A stretch of 64,000 bases of DNA from Epiperipatus broadwayi (taxonomy: Eukaryota; Onychophora; Udeonychophora; Euonychophora; Peripatidae): NCBI GenBank assembly GCA_028023455.1, contig JAQFVV010001081.1:42501-106500 (forward strand), read 5' to 3'. A program made the position numbers and the translations under genes. Positions within the stretch are counted from its first letter, which is position 1; every line of letters begins with the position of its first letter. A model generated the notes under the pieces. It made no database searches. It was not told where the DNA came from and worked only from the letters and a program-made list of their open reading frames with translations. Positions 13,957 through 25,560 of the stretch are shown piece after piece.

Positions 13957-16528
13957 AGCCGCACCTATAATACTTTAATAAAAAAACTAATAATTAATAA
14001 AAAAGAATTAATAATAATTTTAAAAAATGTTATTGAAACACTAAAATTTTATAACTTAGATGCACATCTCAAATATATACATAAAATATATATACATGAC
14101 AAAAGGAGTGGGATGGGATATAGGTTTGAATACAGCTTAGTAGTTGTAAACATGAAGCTCAATCTTAAACTAAGATTGACTGCTTCAATATATTGTAACA
14201 GTAACAATGTGATTGCAAATCAATCTGTCTGTATTACAAATCTGCATGACTAAAAATCATTACTGAAAGTCTAAATGCCTTGATTATATTTTTTATGATT
14301 CCACATACATATATTTAATATATCTACTAGCTTAATTATATAGGTGTAAGAAATTAGAAAAAAATCTGACCGTAGAACAAATAATACTATCAAATATTTA
14401 ATCAAGAATCATGAAAAATTATTATTAGTAAAGTGATAACTATTATAATGAAAACAATATTAATTAAACTGTTTAAGTTTTATAGCATGCTAATAACTGT
14501 GCCATAATGAAAATGTATCATAATTTGTGACCATTCAGATTTGCCTTCTGGAATAAATTTAAAGAAATAATTTGACTTTTTCTTCTAAAAAAATGAATGG
14601 ATAAACTGAATATGTTAACAAAAATTATAAATCAGTAATATTGAGAAAATTAAAGAAGGATTTCAATTTCATTACAATTTTCTCTTATTTCCTTTCTCTT
14701 TCTAATAAGCCTAAAACAAGAAAAAAAACTTTCTATAGCTATTTACAAAATAATTATATAAATGTTGAAAATATTTATGAAAATGCTTGTGTAAAAATAT
14801 ATTAAATCTGGTTATTAAGACTGGATAAAGATGTTGTATAAGTTTATTAGGATAAATTAATGTGAACTTAATTGTGTTTTAAGTGTTAAACCCATGTTAT
14901 GAAGACATATGCCATAAATAATTCTGAAAAATGGCAACAATCTAATTCTGAATCACAGAGAAAATAGTTCAGATTGAGTCCATCAAGGAAAGTCACTAGT
15001 AAATTGCTTTCCCTCAAAATAACTTCAGATAGTTGGCTCTTGCTGTTTCAAAGTATTTTTCAATACTTCATCCACCGCAACAATTATGATGATATTAACT
15101 TACAGAAAATTGTTTTATATGTGTTGGTCAAACTATTGAAGACACCTCAGTTAAAAAACCTGGAACTATGCACTAATATACAGAAACAAACGTTGAAATT
15201 GCATGCAATGCAACATGACTTGCTTTAAAGAACTATATGGATTTTGGGTTAAGGTCTATCATATATCTATCTTCTGTGCGTTCGTATACACTGTCAACTG
15301 TCATCGACATCTGAGAAGAATAATCACAATGAAGATTAGATTGATAAAGACGATTATTAAAGTTGTGTACATATATATTAAATTTTGTACAAAAAACCAC
15401 TGTATAAAACATTTTTATTATCTGGTAAAACTTTTTATATTTAACTATGAGGTCTGATATTTATTATTTCTCATTATTTTTTTTTTTCAATATTTTATAT
15501 TTTATCCATCTGATATCAGTTACAAATATGTAAGAAACGATTTAGTTTATTTATTCTAAATAAATTGTTGTGTTTTATTACCCAATTTTCGTCTTTAATA
15601 TGCCACTAACCCTGAGAAGCCCTGCAATTCACTGAAGAACAGGATGACATAAAGAAATCACTTTAGGAATATCGAAAAATAATCATTATATTTAAGAGAG
15701 TTTGGCAATAAAAAAATAAATTTACATTGAATTTGAACAAAAGAATAAAACAAATATGTTTGGAATTAATACACTTAATCGTCAGGGCTGAGGTTATTTG
15801 CTCAGCATAAAGTTATATGTGATTATATTTAATTTGAGTTTGACTATTTACATTTATGCTCATATTTTAATCCACTATTATATATATATATATATATATA
15901 ATGATGTGTATATAATATTGTTTTCGTTAAATTTAATCAACTATCTTACATTACATCATCATACTACTTTGACGGCTTTTTGAGTTTTCATTTTCATGCC
16001 AAATTATTATCAATGCTCTTTATAAGTTTCATTGTTATTTTGTGAGGTATTATTATTCATGCTACAATCTATTTAGAATTAATTTATTTTAATAAAATAT
16101 AGTTTAGAAATATTTACTTTAATATCTTTAATGAAATGGCAATCACAATTATGTAATATGATAACGAAATTACAAGATATTTCAAAAGGTGTTAGAATAA
16201 ATAGTTATAGTTATATAAACTCCAAATTTTATAATATCTTCTGAAATAATATTAAAAATAGCAAACATCATTGCTTAAAGAACTCGAAAGCAGTAGAAAA
16301 TTGCAATATGTTCACCCACTGCTGGTTGATGGATAATGAAATAATACTCTCATAATTGAAAAAAAAATTAATAATTTTGATACTAGAATTATCTTTTACA
16401 TTTTTTAGATTTATTAAGTTTTAACATAGAGAGAAAGAATAAATATGCGGTTGAGAATAAAAAATGTTAACAAATAATAGTAAATTAATATCTTTTTAAC
16501 ATATTTGAATTCTCATAATTAAACTTAT

Positions 16529-17139
16529 CCCAAATCCAAAACTCAACAAGATTAGCTAAGAAAATAAAATCAAAATCACTAGCAGTCTTCTCAAGTGTTA
16601 AGACCTACAAAACAATATCAAATTTATATGAAACATTACCACAAATCCATTTACTTCATAACAACTTTTAATATTAAAAGAACTTTTAAATAAATTAATT
16701 GCTTCAGAATAATAAATTTTCAATAATAAATATTTAATAATAAATATTCTTTGAGAGAAATGGAATAAAAAGAAGAATTAAAGAATCTTTATTATTGAAA
16801 ATTTATTATTCTATTAGTTAAAGTTGTCTTTTTCAAGAGAAATGAAATAAAAAGAAGAATTAAAGAATTTTTATTATTGAAAATTTATTATTCTGAATCA
16901 ATTAACTTATTTAAAAGTTTTTTTTTAATATTACAAGTAGATGGCATGTAAATGGATTTGTGGGTAATGTTTAATATACATGGTGTTGTTTTGTAGTTCT
17001 ATACACTTAAAAAGTCTGCTTGTAGCAGTGAAACCATTGTTTGTGTTTTTGGTTTTATTTACTTGGCCAAATTGGTTGAGTTTTGGATTTGCGGTTATTT
17101 TAATTATTTATTGGCTAGTTTAGCTTTATGCTTGTAATG
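16529..17139. mobile_element. inverted pair of PLE pseudo-LTR fragments
   Basis: The left arm (16529-16690, minus orientation) is the approximate reverse complement of the right arm (16910-17110). The right arm matches the pseudo-LTR of the PLE at 38767-42068: AAAGTCTGCTTGTAGCAGTG near 17010 and TTTAGCTTTATGCTTGTAAT near its end. Between the arms, an 82-base unit containing AGAAGAATTAAAGAAT is present twice (16754-16812 and 16836-16894), corresponding to the end of the PLE coding region. This head-to-head layout is typical of PLE insertions. It ends 22 bases before the splice acceptor of the exon at 17162. Confidence 0.75.
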
Positions 17140-17161
17140 TTTATTTTCTAATATATTTCAG

Positions 17162-17311
17162 TTTGTCAAAGAAATCGATTTGGAAAATTTTGTTATTTCA
17201 AATGTGATGAAGATGATAACCTAGAAGGTTGTAAAGGTTTATTGATATGTCTACCAGATCCATATGGCTGTTCATGTGGATTAGGATATGGAGGATTATA
17301 TTGCAATAGAG
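17162..17311 (+). CDS. Tie-like receptor, EGF-module exon
   Basis: A 150-base internal exon. The acceptor is TATTTCAG at 17154-17161 and the donor is GAG/GTTGGT at 17311/17312; it enters and leaves in phase 1. It encodes CQRNRFGKFCYFKC, then a DEDDN linker, a GCKGLLI segment, CLPDPYGCSC and a GLYCNR end: eight cysteines in an EGF/laminin-like module. The CLPDPYGCSC string followed by a G-rich turn and YC matches the first EGF repeats of vertebrate Tie2 (family knowledge). In that family these modules sit extracellularly between Ig domains in a ligand-binding receptor tyrosine kinase. Only this module is visible, so a non-kinase EGF protein remains possible. Its predecessor exon is not in the window. 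Confidence 0.8.
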
Positions 17312-17351
17312 GTTGGTATTACAAGTATGTACAATGTACGCACACAAACAA

Positions 17352-17353
<2 letters not shown>

Positions 17354-17397
<44 letters not shown>
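17354..17397. repeat. (TA)n microsatellite
   Basis: About 22 TA units just inside the intron, 40 bases after the donor site. Confidence 0.95.
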
Positions 17398-17402
<5 letters not shown>

Positions 17403-17492
17403 CAGATGTCACATGACTTATATATAGCTTGCATTTACCAATATGTAAAATAAAAGTTTGTTTAGAGTTATGGCATGCTCTTAAGTATGTAA

Positions 17493-19242
17493 TGTACCTA
17501 TATTGATATAGGCACATATCATTTTTATCTAAAATTATTATTAAAATAATCTTTCATAAAAGAAAAACATAAAATTAAATGTTGAAAAGTTTATTGCAGC
17601 TTGTTTTCGAAAAGATAAGAATTAAATAGTTTTCTAGCGTTAGTTTTTGAATTAAAAAAAAGCTACAATTAATTAATCAAAAGGGGGGAGGGGGAGTCTT
17701 GGTTTGAGAAATGAAATTAAAGGTTTACAAAAGGAAATAAATAGTTTTTATTAGTATTCGTAAAAATATAATTTAAAAGGTTAAAATGTACAAATCTCTT
17801 TTCATTCAAGTTTAATTAAAAAAAAAAAAATGTTAAAACTAAATAGTAAATTGTATTAAAATATATATGTGCATATATATGTAGGTGCATTTGTAAATAA
17901 ATAAAATGTATGTGAAATAAAAGAAGATTATCATTAAAACCACGGCAATGGCTATTAATAAAATAAAACAACCCATTTTATTGCATGGCTATTACTAATT
18001 AAGCAATCTTCCAAAACACGTTTATCAAAGGATTAATTGCTAAAGAATTTGACAACAGATCTTTGCCGGAGATATGAGAAAGACAACAAGGTGCAGGTAT
18101 AAATAGACCTTTTTTTTATCGGACATTCATTCCACAAATTAGTTGAGACAATCAGTTCACAAAGTAATTGAGTAGTGCAGTTCAGAAATTAATTGAGCAG
18201 TTAACAAACAAAATGCAGTGTTGAGAAGATCTTGGAAATGCACATTTATCTCCAGCCCAGATGTTCGAGAAAACAGCAGATCTGTCCGTGAAATAATGTC
18301 AGCTTAACATCTTAGAAAATCTCCGTCAGTATCTATTTGTCTCCGATGGTAATAATCGTGAAAATCAGGAAACTCAGCAAGGAAACGTCCCAGCTGGCTG
18401 GAAGCATTCATACTGGAACCATTCATACTGAAAGAAACAACAAACAAGAAGAAAACAAAGTGTTAAATCTACGTTCAAAATCCTAGGTAAAACATTTGCC
18501 TATTTTCGTTTATACTGTAATAGCCATTGCATTTCATTAATTCATGCGAATCCTCCAAGAGTCTAATTATATGAACTCGATATCATACATAAATGAACTA
18601 TTGATATGTATGTGATTAAATTTCAAATGCTATGTAGTCCTTTATTATCATTATTATGTGTGTGCATGAGTTAATATGTGTGTGATCATTATATCAATAT
18701 TTATTAGTTAAATTAGAGTGTTCTGTTATTAAATCTATAGGAATATTTAAACTATTTAGAAATGTTAATTTAAAATATGTGTGTGTTTTATTAGAATTAT
18801 AAAATGTTTAAATTTAGTAAATAAATGTTAGTTAATAAATTATCTTTAAAATTAAACTTTATTTGTCAGTCAATTCAATTCTTTTACAATTCTTTTTATC
18901 AATTCCTTTTATCAAGTCTTTTAACCACTAATTATGTATAATCTATTAGTGATTACAAACGGCTGAGCTAGTCATGGATTTAGGTGTTGAGTTAGTTGTC
19001 ACTATTCAAAGTGCGTTGTCTATTCTTTTAGAATAAGCAGCTGGTGCCCATGTTTATACACAAACAAAAAAAAGTGCTTTGAACTTGGTGTTGAACTCAA
19101 CAGCCGAGAAGAAGCTATGTCCTGGAAATGTAATGCTAGTTATATACTTTATAGCTATCGTTTGGGCATACATACTCTCCGAGTATGTTCTTCTCTGCCT
19201 AAGAGGCCGGTGTTTCGAATCCACATATTCGAACATGGTTCA
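17493..19242 (+). repeat. LTR copy in + orientation
   Basis: Starts TGTACCTATATTGATATAGG and ends near GGTTCA at 19242. It contains a TATA box at 18098-18106, TCCTAGGTAAAA at 18480 and a hairpin around TTCTTTTAGAAT near 19023. Nearly identical to the reverse complement of 20782-22522. Confidence 0.8.
18098..18106 (+). promoter_or_regulatory. TATA box of LTR promoter
   Basis: GGTATAAATAGACC, 605 bases into the LTR, followed by T-rich sequence and ATCGGACA as in the other LTR copies. Confidence 0.65.
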
Positions 19243-19249
19243 AAATCAA

Positions 19250-19292
19250 TGTACCTATATTGATATAGGCACATTTCATTTTTATCTAAAAT
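19250..19292 (+). repeat. 43-base duplicate of the LTR 5' end
   Basis: Seven bases after the + LTR ends, its first 43 bases restart (TGTACCTATATTGATATAGG and onward) and stop at the junction with the inverted internal region. It marks the joint made during the rearrangement. Confidence 0.8.
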
Positions 19293-19700
19293 CTGAGTAT
19301 GTTCTTCTCTGTTTCCATTACTGCACTTTGTGCATCACTCTGTCTATTTATCTCATTCTTCTGGTGTTTTGTAAATGGAATTATTACGTTGTTTATTTCT
19401 GCCCGGCTCCGTTTATAATCCAATACACAGCCTGTTTTGTACATAAAATCTGAGCCTAATATAATCTCATGAATCAGTCCCTCCAAAATCAACAGAATGT
19501 GCATATATTCTCCCTCTGCCATATGTAATTTCACCCATGCCTGTTTGGATGCCAACTTCGCCTTCTTACCATTAGCCAACAAAACATATACTGTTTTTAA
19601 AGGCAATATTTTAATTTCCAGGTCAATGTCACTTATTTATTAAACATTTTCTGTGACATTACTGATACCTGACTCCCCGAATCAAACAATGCACTAGTTG
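19286..19700 (-). pseudogene. retroviral-type aspartic protease remnant
   Basis: Two minus-strand frames cover a retropepsin. The upstream frame has ALFDSGSQVSVM (active-site D-S-G) near 19680-19650. After a stop and frame change, the downstream frame (19606-19286) has the distal IILGSDFMYKTGCVLDY segment typical of gypsy proteases. This enzyme would process the Gag-Pol polyprotein. A run of seven C on the + strand near 19706 and stops near 19630 break it. Confidence 0.75.
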
Positions 19701-19709
19701 CAACCCCCC

Positions 19710-20440
19710 CACCTTTATCTCTATCTTCGGACAGCTCTGAGGTGCCATCACAGGCATGCTTTCTTCTCCACTACATACAAGATTCGCTACTTGGATACAA
19801 TCAACTTCTGCATTTCCATCCTCATCTTGACCATCCACCATCCCCCTATTGTTGTCCAATGTTATTAGTATTTCAGACATCTGCTCTACCATTTGCTTGC
19901 CAATCATCATTTGTTACACATCTAACTATGCGCATAATATGCTGCTCCGATAATTTGTATGCTGTGATTGATCTCAATTTCACTATTTGTCTACGAAAAA
20001 ATGTAATAAATAACTCCCTCATCTGCCACCTGTCCTACTCTACTTGAAACTTAACCATTTCCTGCAGCTCCTCCCTCCAATAGTTTGCCAACAATGAACA
20101 CTTGTATTCACCGAATGTTGTCGGTTTTACACGTAATGAATTCCACCAGAGTTGGGCTTCTCCCTGTATGTGACTGCAAGCTAAAGCAATTTTTGCTCCC
20201 TTGCTTAAACTATTCAAAGTGCAATAACATTACAAGCTCTCTATGTGATCACTCAGATTCTCCCCTCTGTTGCCTGAGAATGCTTTTATCTTTAGCAGCT
20301 GATTTACTGCATCCATTTTATGTATGTGCACCCATGTTTTCCCATTCTCATGTTCTCTTTCTAACACCTCTACTCTTTTTATTACTTCCTTCAGCTCTAT
20401 ATCTTTTCCCATTTTGACACCATGTATTTTATTTTTTATT
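19710..20440 (-). pseudogene. gypsy-like Gag remnant
   Basis: Minus-strand frames starting MGKDIELKEVIKRVEVLERE at 20412 give a coiled-coil N-terminus and then IKAFSGNRGENLSDHIESL. After a stop, the frame at 20217-20035 has HIQGEAQLWWNSL and FGEYKCSLLANYW, the tryptophan-rich capsid pattern of Ty3/gypsy Gag (retrotrans_gag family). It continues in shifted frames to 19710, with no zinc knuckle found. Several stops and frameshifts make it non-functional. Confidence 0.7.
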
Positions 20441-20761
20441 TCAAACTAGCGCTTACGTTAAACTAAATTTAAATACAACGTATTTATTTATTTTTCTTAC
20501 TAAGATGGAAACTCACGTTAACTCCAGCCTTTTAGTCCTTTTCTCTACCCTATCTAATGCTTTAACCCTGCCTAAATATCAGCTGTCTCTGATTTGATAG
20601 CATAAATGTCAAAATCTCTTTTCATTTTGAAAAAAAAATATTTTTTTCGGTCAATTCTTTTTTTTAAAATTAAAGCACATTTACATACGTAATTTAACTT
20701 TTCCATTTTTATTTTCAACAAGAACAAAGTATTTAATTAACTGTCATTTATGACAAGTTCG

Positions 20762-20779
20762 CCCCACATTGGGCACCAT
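20762..20779 (-). other. primer binding site, lysine-tRNA type
   Basis: Minus strand TGGTGCCCAATGTGGGGC lies three bases after the LTR end GGTTCA. The pattern TGGYGCCCAAYGTGGGGC is a widespread retroelement PBS (established knowledge). It fixes the orientation of the right-hand LTR as a 5' LTR on the minus strand. Confidence 0.7.
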
Positions 20780-20781
20780 TT

Positions 20782-22521
20782 TGAACCGTGTTCGAATATG
20801 TGGATTCGAAACACCGGCCTCTTAGGCAGAGAAGAACATACTCAGAGAGTATGTATGCCCAAACGATAGCTATAAAGTACATAACTAGTGTTACATTTCC
20901 AGGACATAGCTTCTTCTCGGCTGTTGAGTTCAACACCAAGTTCAAAGCACTTTTTTTTGTTTGTGTATAAACATGGGCACCAGCTGCTTATTCTAAAAGA
21001 ATAGACAACACACTTTGAATAGTGGCAACTAACTCAATGCCTAAATCCATGACTAGCTCAGCTGTTTGTAATCACTAATAGATTATACATAATGAATGGT
21101 TAAAAGACTTGATAAAAGGAATTGATAAAAAGAATTGTAAAAGAATTGATAAAAAGAATTGACCAACAAATAAAGTTTAATTTTAAAAATAATTTATTAA
21201 CTAACATTTATTTACTAAATTTAAACATTTTATAATTCTAATAAAACACACGCATATTTTAAATTAACATTTCTAAATAGTTTAAGTATTCCTATAGATT
21301 TAATAACAGAACACTCTAATTTAACTAATAAATATTGATATAATGATCATGCACATATTAACTCATGCACACACATAATAATGATAATAAAGGACTACAT
21401 AGCATTTGAAATTTAATCACACACATATCAATAGTTCATTTATGTATGATATCGAGTTCATATAATTAGACTCTTGGAGGATTCGCACGAATTAATGAAA
21501 TGCAATGGCTATTACAGTATAAATGAAAATAAGCAAATGTTTTACCTAGGATTTTGAATGTAGATTTAACACTTTGTTTTCTTCTTGTTTGTTGTTTCTT
21601 CCAGTATGAATGCTTCCAGCTGGCTAGGACATTTCCTTGCTGAGTTTCCTGATTTTCATGATTATTACCATCGGAGACAAATAGATACTGACAGAGATTT
21701 TCTAAGATGTTAAGCTGACCTTATTTCATGGGCAGATCTGCTGTTTTCTCGGACATCTGGGCTGGAGATAAACATGTGTTCCCAAATCTTCTCAACACTG
21801 CATTTTGTTTGTTAACTGCTCAATTAATTTCTGAACTGCACTTCTCAATTACTTTGTGAACTGATTGTCTCAACTAATTTGTGGAATGAATGTCTGATAA
21901 AAAAAGGTCTATTTATACCTGCGACTTGTTGTCTTTCTCATATCTCCGGCAAAGATCTGTTGTCAAATTCTTTAGCAATTAATCCTTTGATAAACGTGTT
22001 TTGGAAGATTGCTTAATTAGTAATAGCCATGCAATAAAATGTGATTATTTTATTTTATTAATAGCCATTGCCGTAGTTTTAATGATAATCTTCTTTTATT
22101 TCGCATACATTTTATTTATTTACAAATGTACCTACATATATACGCACATATATTTTTAATACAATTTACTATTTAGTTTTAACATTATTTTTTCTTTAAT
22201 TACACTTGAATGAAAAGAGATTTGTATATTTTAACGTTTTAAATTATATTTTTACGAATACTAATAAAAACTATTTATTTCCTTTTGTAAACCTTTAGTT
22301 TCATTTCTCAAACCAAGACTCCCCCTCCCCCCTTTTGATTAATTAATTATAGCTTTTTTTTATTTCAAAAACTAATGCTAGAAAACTATTTAATTCTTAT
22401 CTTTTTGAAAACAAGCTGCAATAAACTTTTCAACATTTAATTTTATGTTTTTCTTTTATGAAAGATTATTTTAATAATAATTTTAGATAAAAATGATATG
22501 TGTCTATATCAATATAGGTAC

Positions 22522-22522
<1 letters not shown>
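20782..22522 (-). repeat. 5' LTR in minus orientation
   Basis: Starts TGTACCTATATTGATATAGA at 22522 and ends GGTTCA at 20782. It contains a TATA box (21909-21917) and the TCCTAGGTAAAA block (21545). It lies between the (TA)n at 22524 and the PBS. Confidence 0.8.

Positions 22523-22523
<1 letters not shown>

Positions 22524-22571
<48 letters not shown>
22524..22571. repeat. (TA)n microsatellite abutting the LTR
   Basis: About 24 TA units beginning two bases after the LTR terminus. Confidence 0.95.
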
Positions 22572-22573
<2 letters not shown>

Positions 22574-25229
22574 AACTAATCAAAAAAATCATGGCATTTT
22601 GTTTATAACTTAATAGATAGTTTCCAATAGTAAAAATCCCCATTTTCTTTTTCCACATATACAAAATGCTGTTCAGGGTTGTGAAGAAATAATTCATAGC
22701 CACAGTGGTACTATTTGTAACTAATTAAAAATATTATTAAAATAAACAAATATATAGCCATCATGCTTTGGGAAAATGAGAATCATAAACTCTAGTATTT
22801 CTCTTAATCAGTTTTATCTGAGTATATGGTCTACCTGGATGTCACTAAGCTATCTAAACCTATATAAAGTTACCTTATATACCTACTTATAGGTGTACCT
22901 GGTTTGAATCCAATTGGTACATTATTTATAACATGGTATATGATTTTCCATTAAAACAATATCTGTTTGCACTTGTATTAAAGGTAAAACATCCATATTA
23001 TTCTCTTGTGCAAGGAAATTATCAGAGAAATTATTATATAAGATTTTAATATCATAAATTCATATTTAACATTACCATAAGGGTTACTAGCTCAATTTAA
23101 TATCATAGATTATCAGAGGTTCCAATGGTAATCATATCTCTTGTGATGGCTCACAAATAATAAACATACCTAGTGAGAACCATTATTTATATATGGCCAT
23201 TAAACACATATTATTTAGTTTATTTATTAACCCTTTCAATGATTATTATTTAATTGGCTGAATGAGTTAAAAATCAAAACTTGTAATTGGCCAACTCACA
23301 ACTTTGACAAAATCTATTGTTAAAATAGATCACTTTTAATAATATAAATACATTAGTTTCGTTTGTAAAAAGTATATTACTGAATTGTCAGATTATGAAA
23401 CAAACGAAAGTCTTTTCAAAAATAAAATTTGATTTATAATTTAAAAAATATTCAATTGCGGTGAAATAAAAGTAACCGCTATTCAACCAACCAAAAAAGA
23501 TTGCGTCAGCAATCTTTTTTTTTTCACTTAATGTTACGATCAATATGTAGCAATAAATAAATAATTCTTGGTAATATCTTAACTATTTTTCTAAAATAAT
23601 TTGATTTTTAGTATTAATTTATCAATAATAATTTGTAATTCAATTCAAATATTGTTTAAAATGTTGTAAACATTCGTTTATAATTTTCGTAATAAAAATC
23701 AAAATGAACATAAGTTTTTACTTTTTGGCAGCCATTTCCCTTTCTGACAGAAGTGGGACAGCCAATAAGATTCAAGAAAAGTTGGTGAGGAGGTGGTGCT
23801 TTGGTTTTGTTTGACATATATGGTCATTTTTATTGATTTTTTACTTGTAAAATAAATCTGAAGAGGGCACCATCTTACAGAACTTTTGATTTTCTTTCGA
23901 ATGACATATTATATGTATACGTGGGATAAAAAGTAGCCGATTTAGAGTGATGTCAAATCTTCTCATTTTTAGACGAGTCATGCATTATAAGAGTTAATAG
24001 ATGATGATGATGATTAAATAAATTGCATCTTTAGGGATCATTTTATCATTGGGATACTTTCCTCATTTCTTCTGGATATAGTTACTTTTGATAGACAGAT
24101 GCATATTTTTGCTTTCCATGTACTTTAGCATTTTCCCTTGTGCTTTTATTCGAATTCAGCAAATGGCACAGGTAAAATAATAGCATTAGAAAAATTGTTT
24201 TCTTCTCTCATTTTTGGAAATCAGTCGTGAGATGTTTTAAATACTTTAGATTTAAACTTCTCTTGATGAGCATAAGTTCTTTGGATAGGCCACTGGAATC
24301 CCAACAAAATATATTTCTTACCCCACCATGTTGATGTAGAAACCTTCAAAAATAAAAGGATACATGTTTCCAAGAGCAATCAGATTTATTCTTCCTCCAC
24401 TGTCTTATTTTATACTATATAGGTACTAGTCTGTCTAATGATCTCACACATAATTTTGTTACTGAAACACATGATCATTTTGTAAATTGCATTCCATTAG
24501 TGCATTTGTGTAAAATACTTTCTTTGAATTGACAATTTTTAAAAAAAAAAATTAGTATGATCCAAAATAGACTCTATCATTTTAATAGCACCCCCCCCCC
24601 ATATTGCTCACATTGAAGCTATATCCAAAATTGACATTTTTATCTTTCTCAATATCCCTTGACATTGGCCTGAACATTAGGTGAAACCTTTCAGATAAAA
24701 TAAGATAAACTGATCCCAAATAATATAACTGTTTTATACAGATACTACAAAATTATTTAAATAAAATTCTTTTTTAAATATATCTGTAAATGTTTTAAGT
24801 TTATATCTGTAAATACCCACATATTCATCGATACCCAAATATATAAACCTGTTTATTAAAAAATAATTTAAATGATTTACAAAGCTATAGATTGTTAATA
24901 TTATTAGTATTAAAATTTATAAAATAAATCAGTAAGACAAGTATTAAAATCAAAGCATTATTAAAGAAAGAATATTATAATCTATTAAATAATAACTTGT
25001 AGATTTATAACTTTTTACTTGTCCATACTATGATAATATTAAATAGTGCTATCACACTTATAATGTAAAGCTGTATAATTAATATCAATTAGTCCATTAA
25101 AAAGTCTGAGCACTTTTGATAAACAGTACTTCTCATGATCATAGCCAGTTCTGACTCATTCATTGAAATCATTTATCAGTATAATATGCAAACTCTGTGC
25201 AAATGAGTCAATTAGACCATCTTTTTGAT
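22572..25229. other. AT-rich intronic DNA
   Basis: No gene recognised. It contains a strong hairpin at 23493-23520, a slightly less AT-rich stretch at 23700-23900 with CAGCCATTTCC and CAGCCAATAAG words, and an 11-base C run near 24590. Any promoter role is speculative. Confidence 0.5.
23493..23520. other. 12-bp perfect hairpin with A/T flanks
   Basis: AAAAAAGATTGC, loop GTCA, then GCAATCTTTTTT, continuing in T. In shape it is a bacterial intrinsic terminator, but the context is animal intron. Function unknown. Confidence 0.6.
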
Positions 25230-25560
25230 ATAGCAAAACATGCTTCTTTACGATTAATGGTGAATTAGTCCTCTGCTATAAAGTAAGCCTCCTTTACCTT
25301 ATGCTTAACATCATGCCTTTCAGTACAAACCAATTTTGGAGATGTGGGTTCAAACTCGTGTACTGATACTTTTTGATGTTGTGGAAAAATTGAAGTCCAT
25401 TCTGGGTTAGTATGTGACTTATTATATCTATACTTGTGCTGTGACAACCTAGTAGCTATGGCAGTTCTGGTTTCACCATAGTATGAAGCTTTGAATCCAT
25501 TGTGAGGGCATGCCACCCTATACATGGCCTGTGAGGTCTGATATGAAGCTATGGTGTCTT
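25230..25560 (-). pseudogene. PLE-type GIY-YIG endonuclease fragment
   Basis: Minus-strand frame 25525-25265 reads MYRVACPHNGFKASYYGETR, then ATRLSQHKYRYNKSH and later EAYFIAED. The tyrosine pair with YYG and the R-x-x-x-H segment fit a GIY-YIG nuclease at the end of a PLE. Its sequence differs clearly from the other PLE fragments in this window, so it is a separate family. No RT is seen upstream. Clade assignment is uncertain. Confidence 0.6.

Larger units (their letters stand above)
17493..22522. mobile_element. inverted-LTR composite of a gypsy-like retrotransposon
   Basis: A full 1.75 kb LTR in + orientation (17493-19242) and a full LTR in minus orientation (20782-22522) are near-perfect reverse complements. 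They flank ~1.5 kb holding minus-strand gag and protease remains. The outer ends are both TGTACC read inward. A normal LTR element has direct LTRs, so this arrangement implies inversion, for example by autointegration or by two opposed insertions followed by deletion. The right end abuts (TA)n; the left does not. RT and integrase are absent. Confidence 0.75.

Noticed and set aside
13864-14253. 129-residue frame beginning with a long Ile-Tyr repeat
   Set aside because: The first third is the translated (TA)n microsatellite and the remainder has no recognisable family or exon signals.
15203-15457. 84-residue frame in the upstream AT-rich region
   Set aside because: Low-complexity residues, no splice context and no familiar motif; expected by chance.
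23700-23830. Possible promoter or first exon (ATGAACATAAGTTTTTACTT, CCAAT word, CAGCCATTTCC words)
   Set aside because: The frame is only ~40 codons, with no donor site or downstream exon that could be supported.
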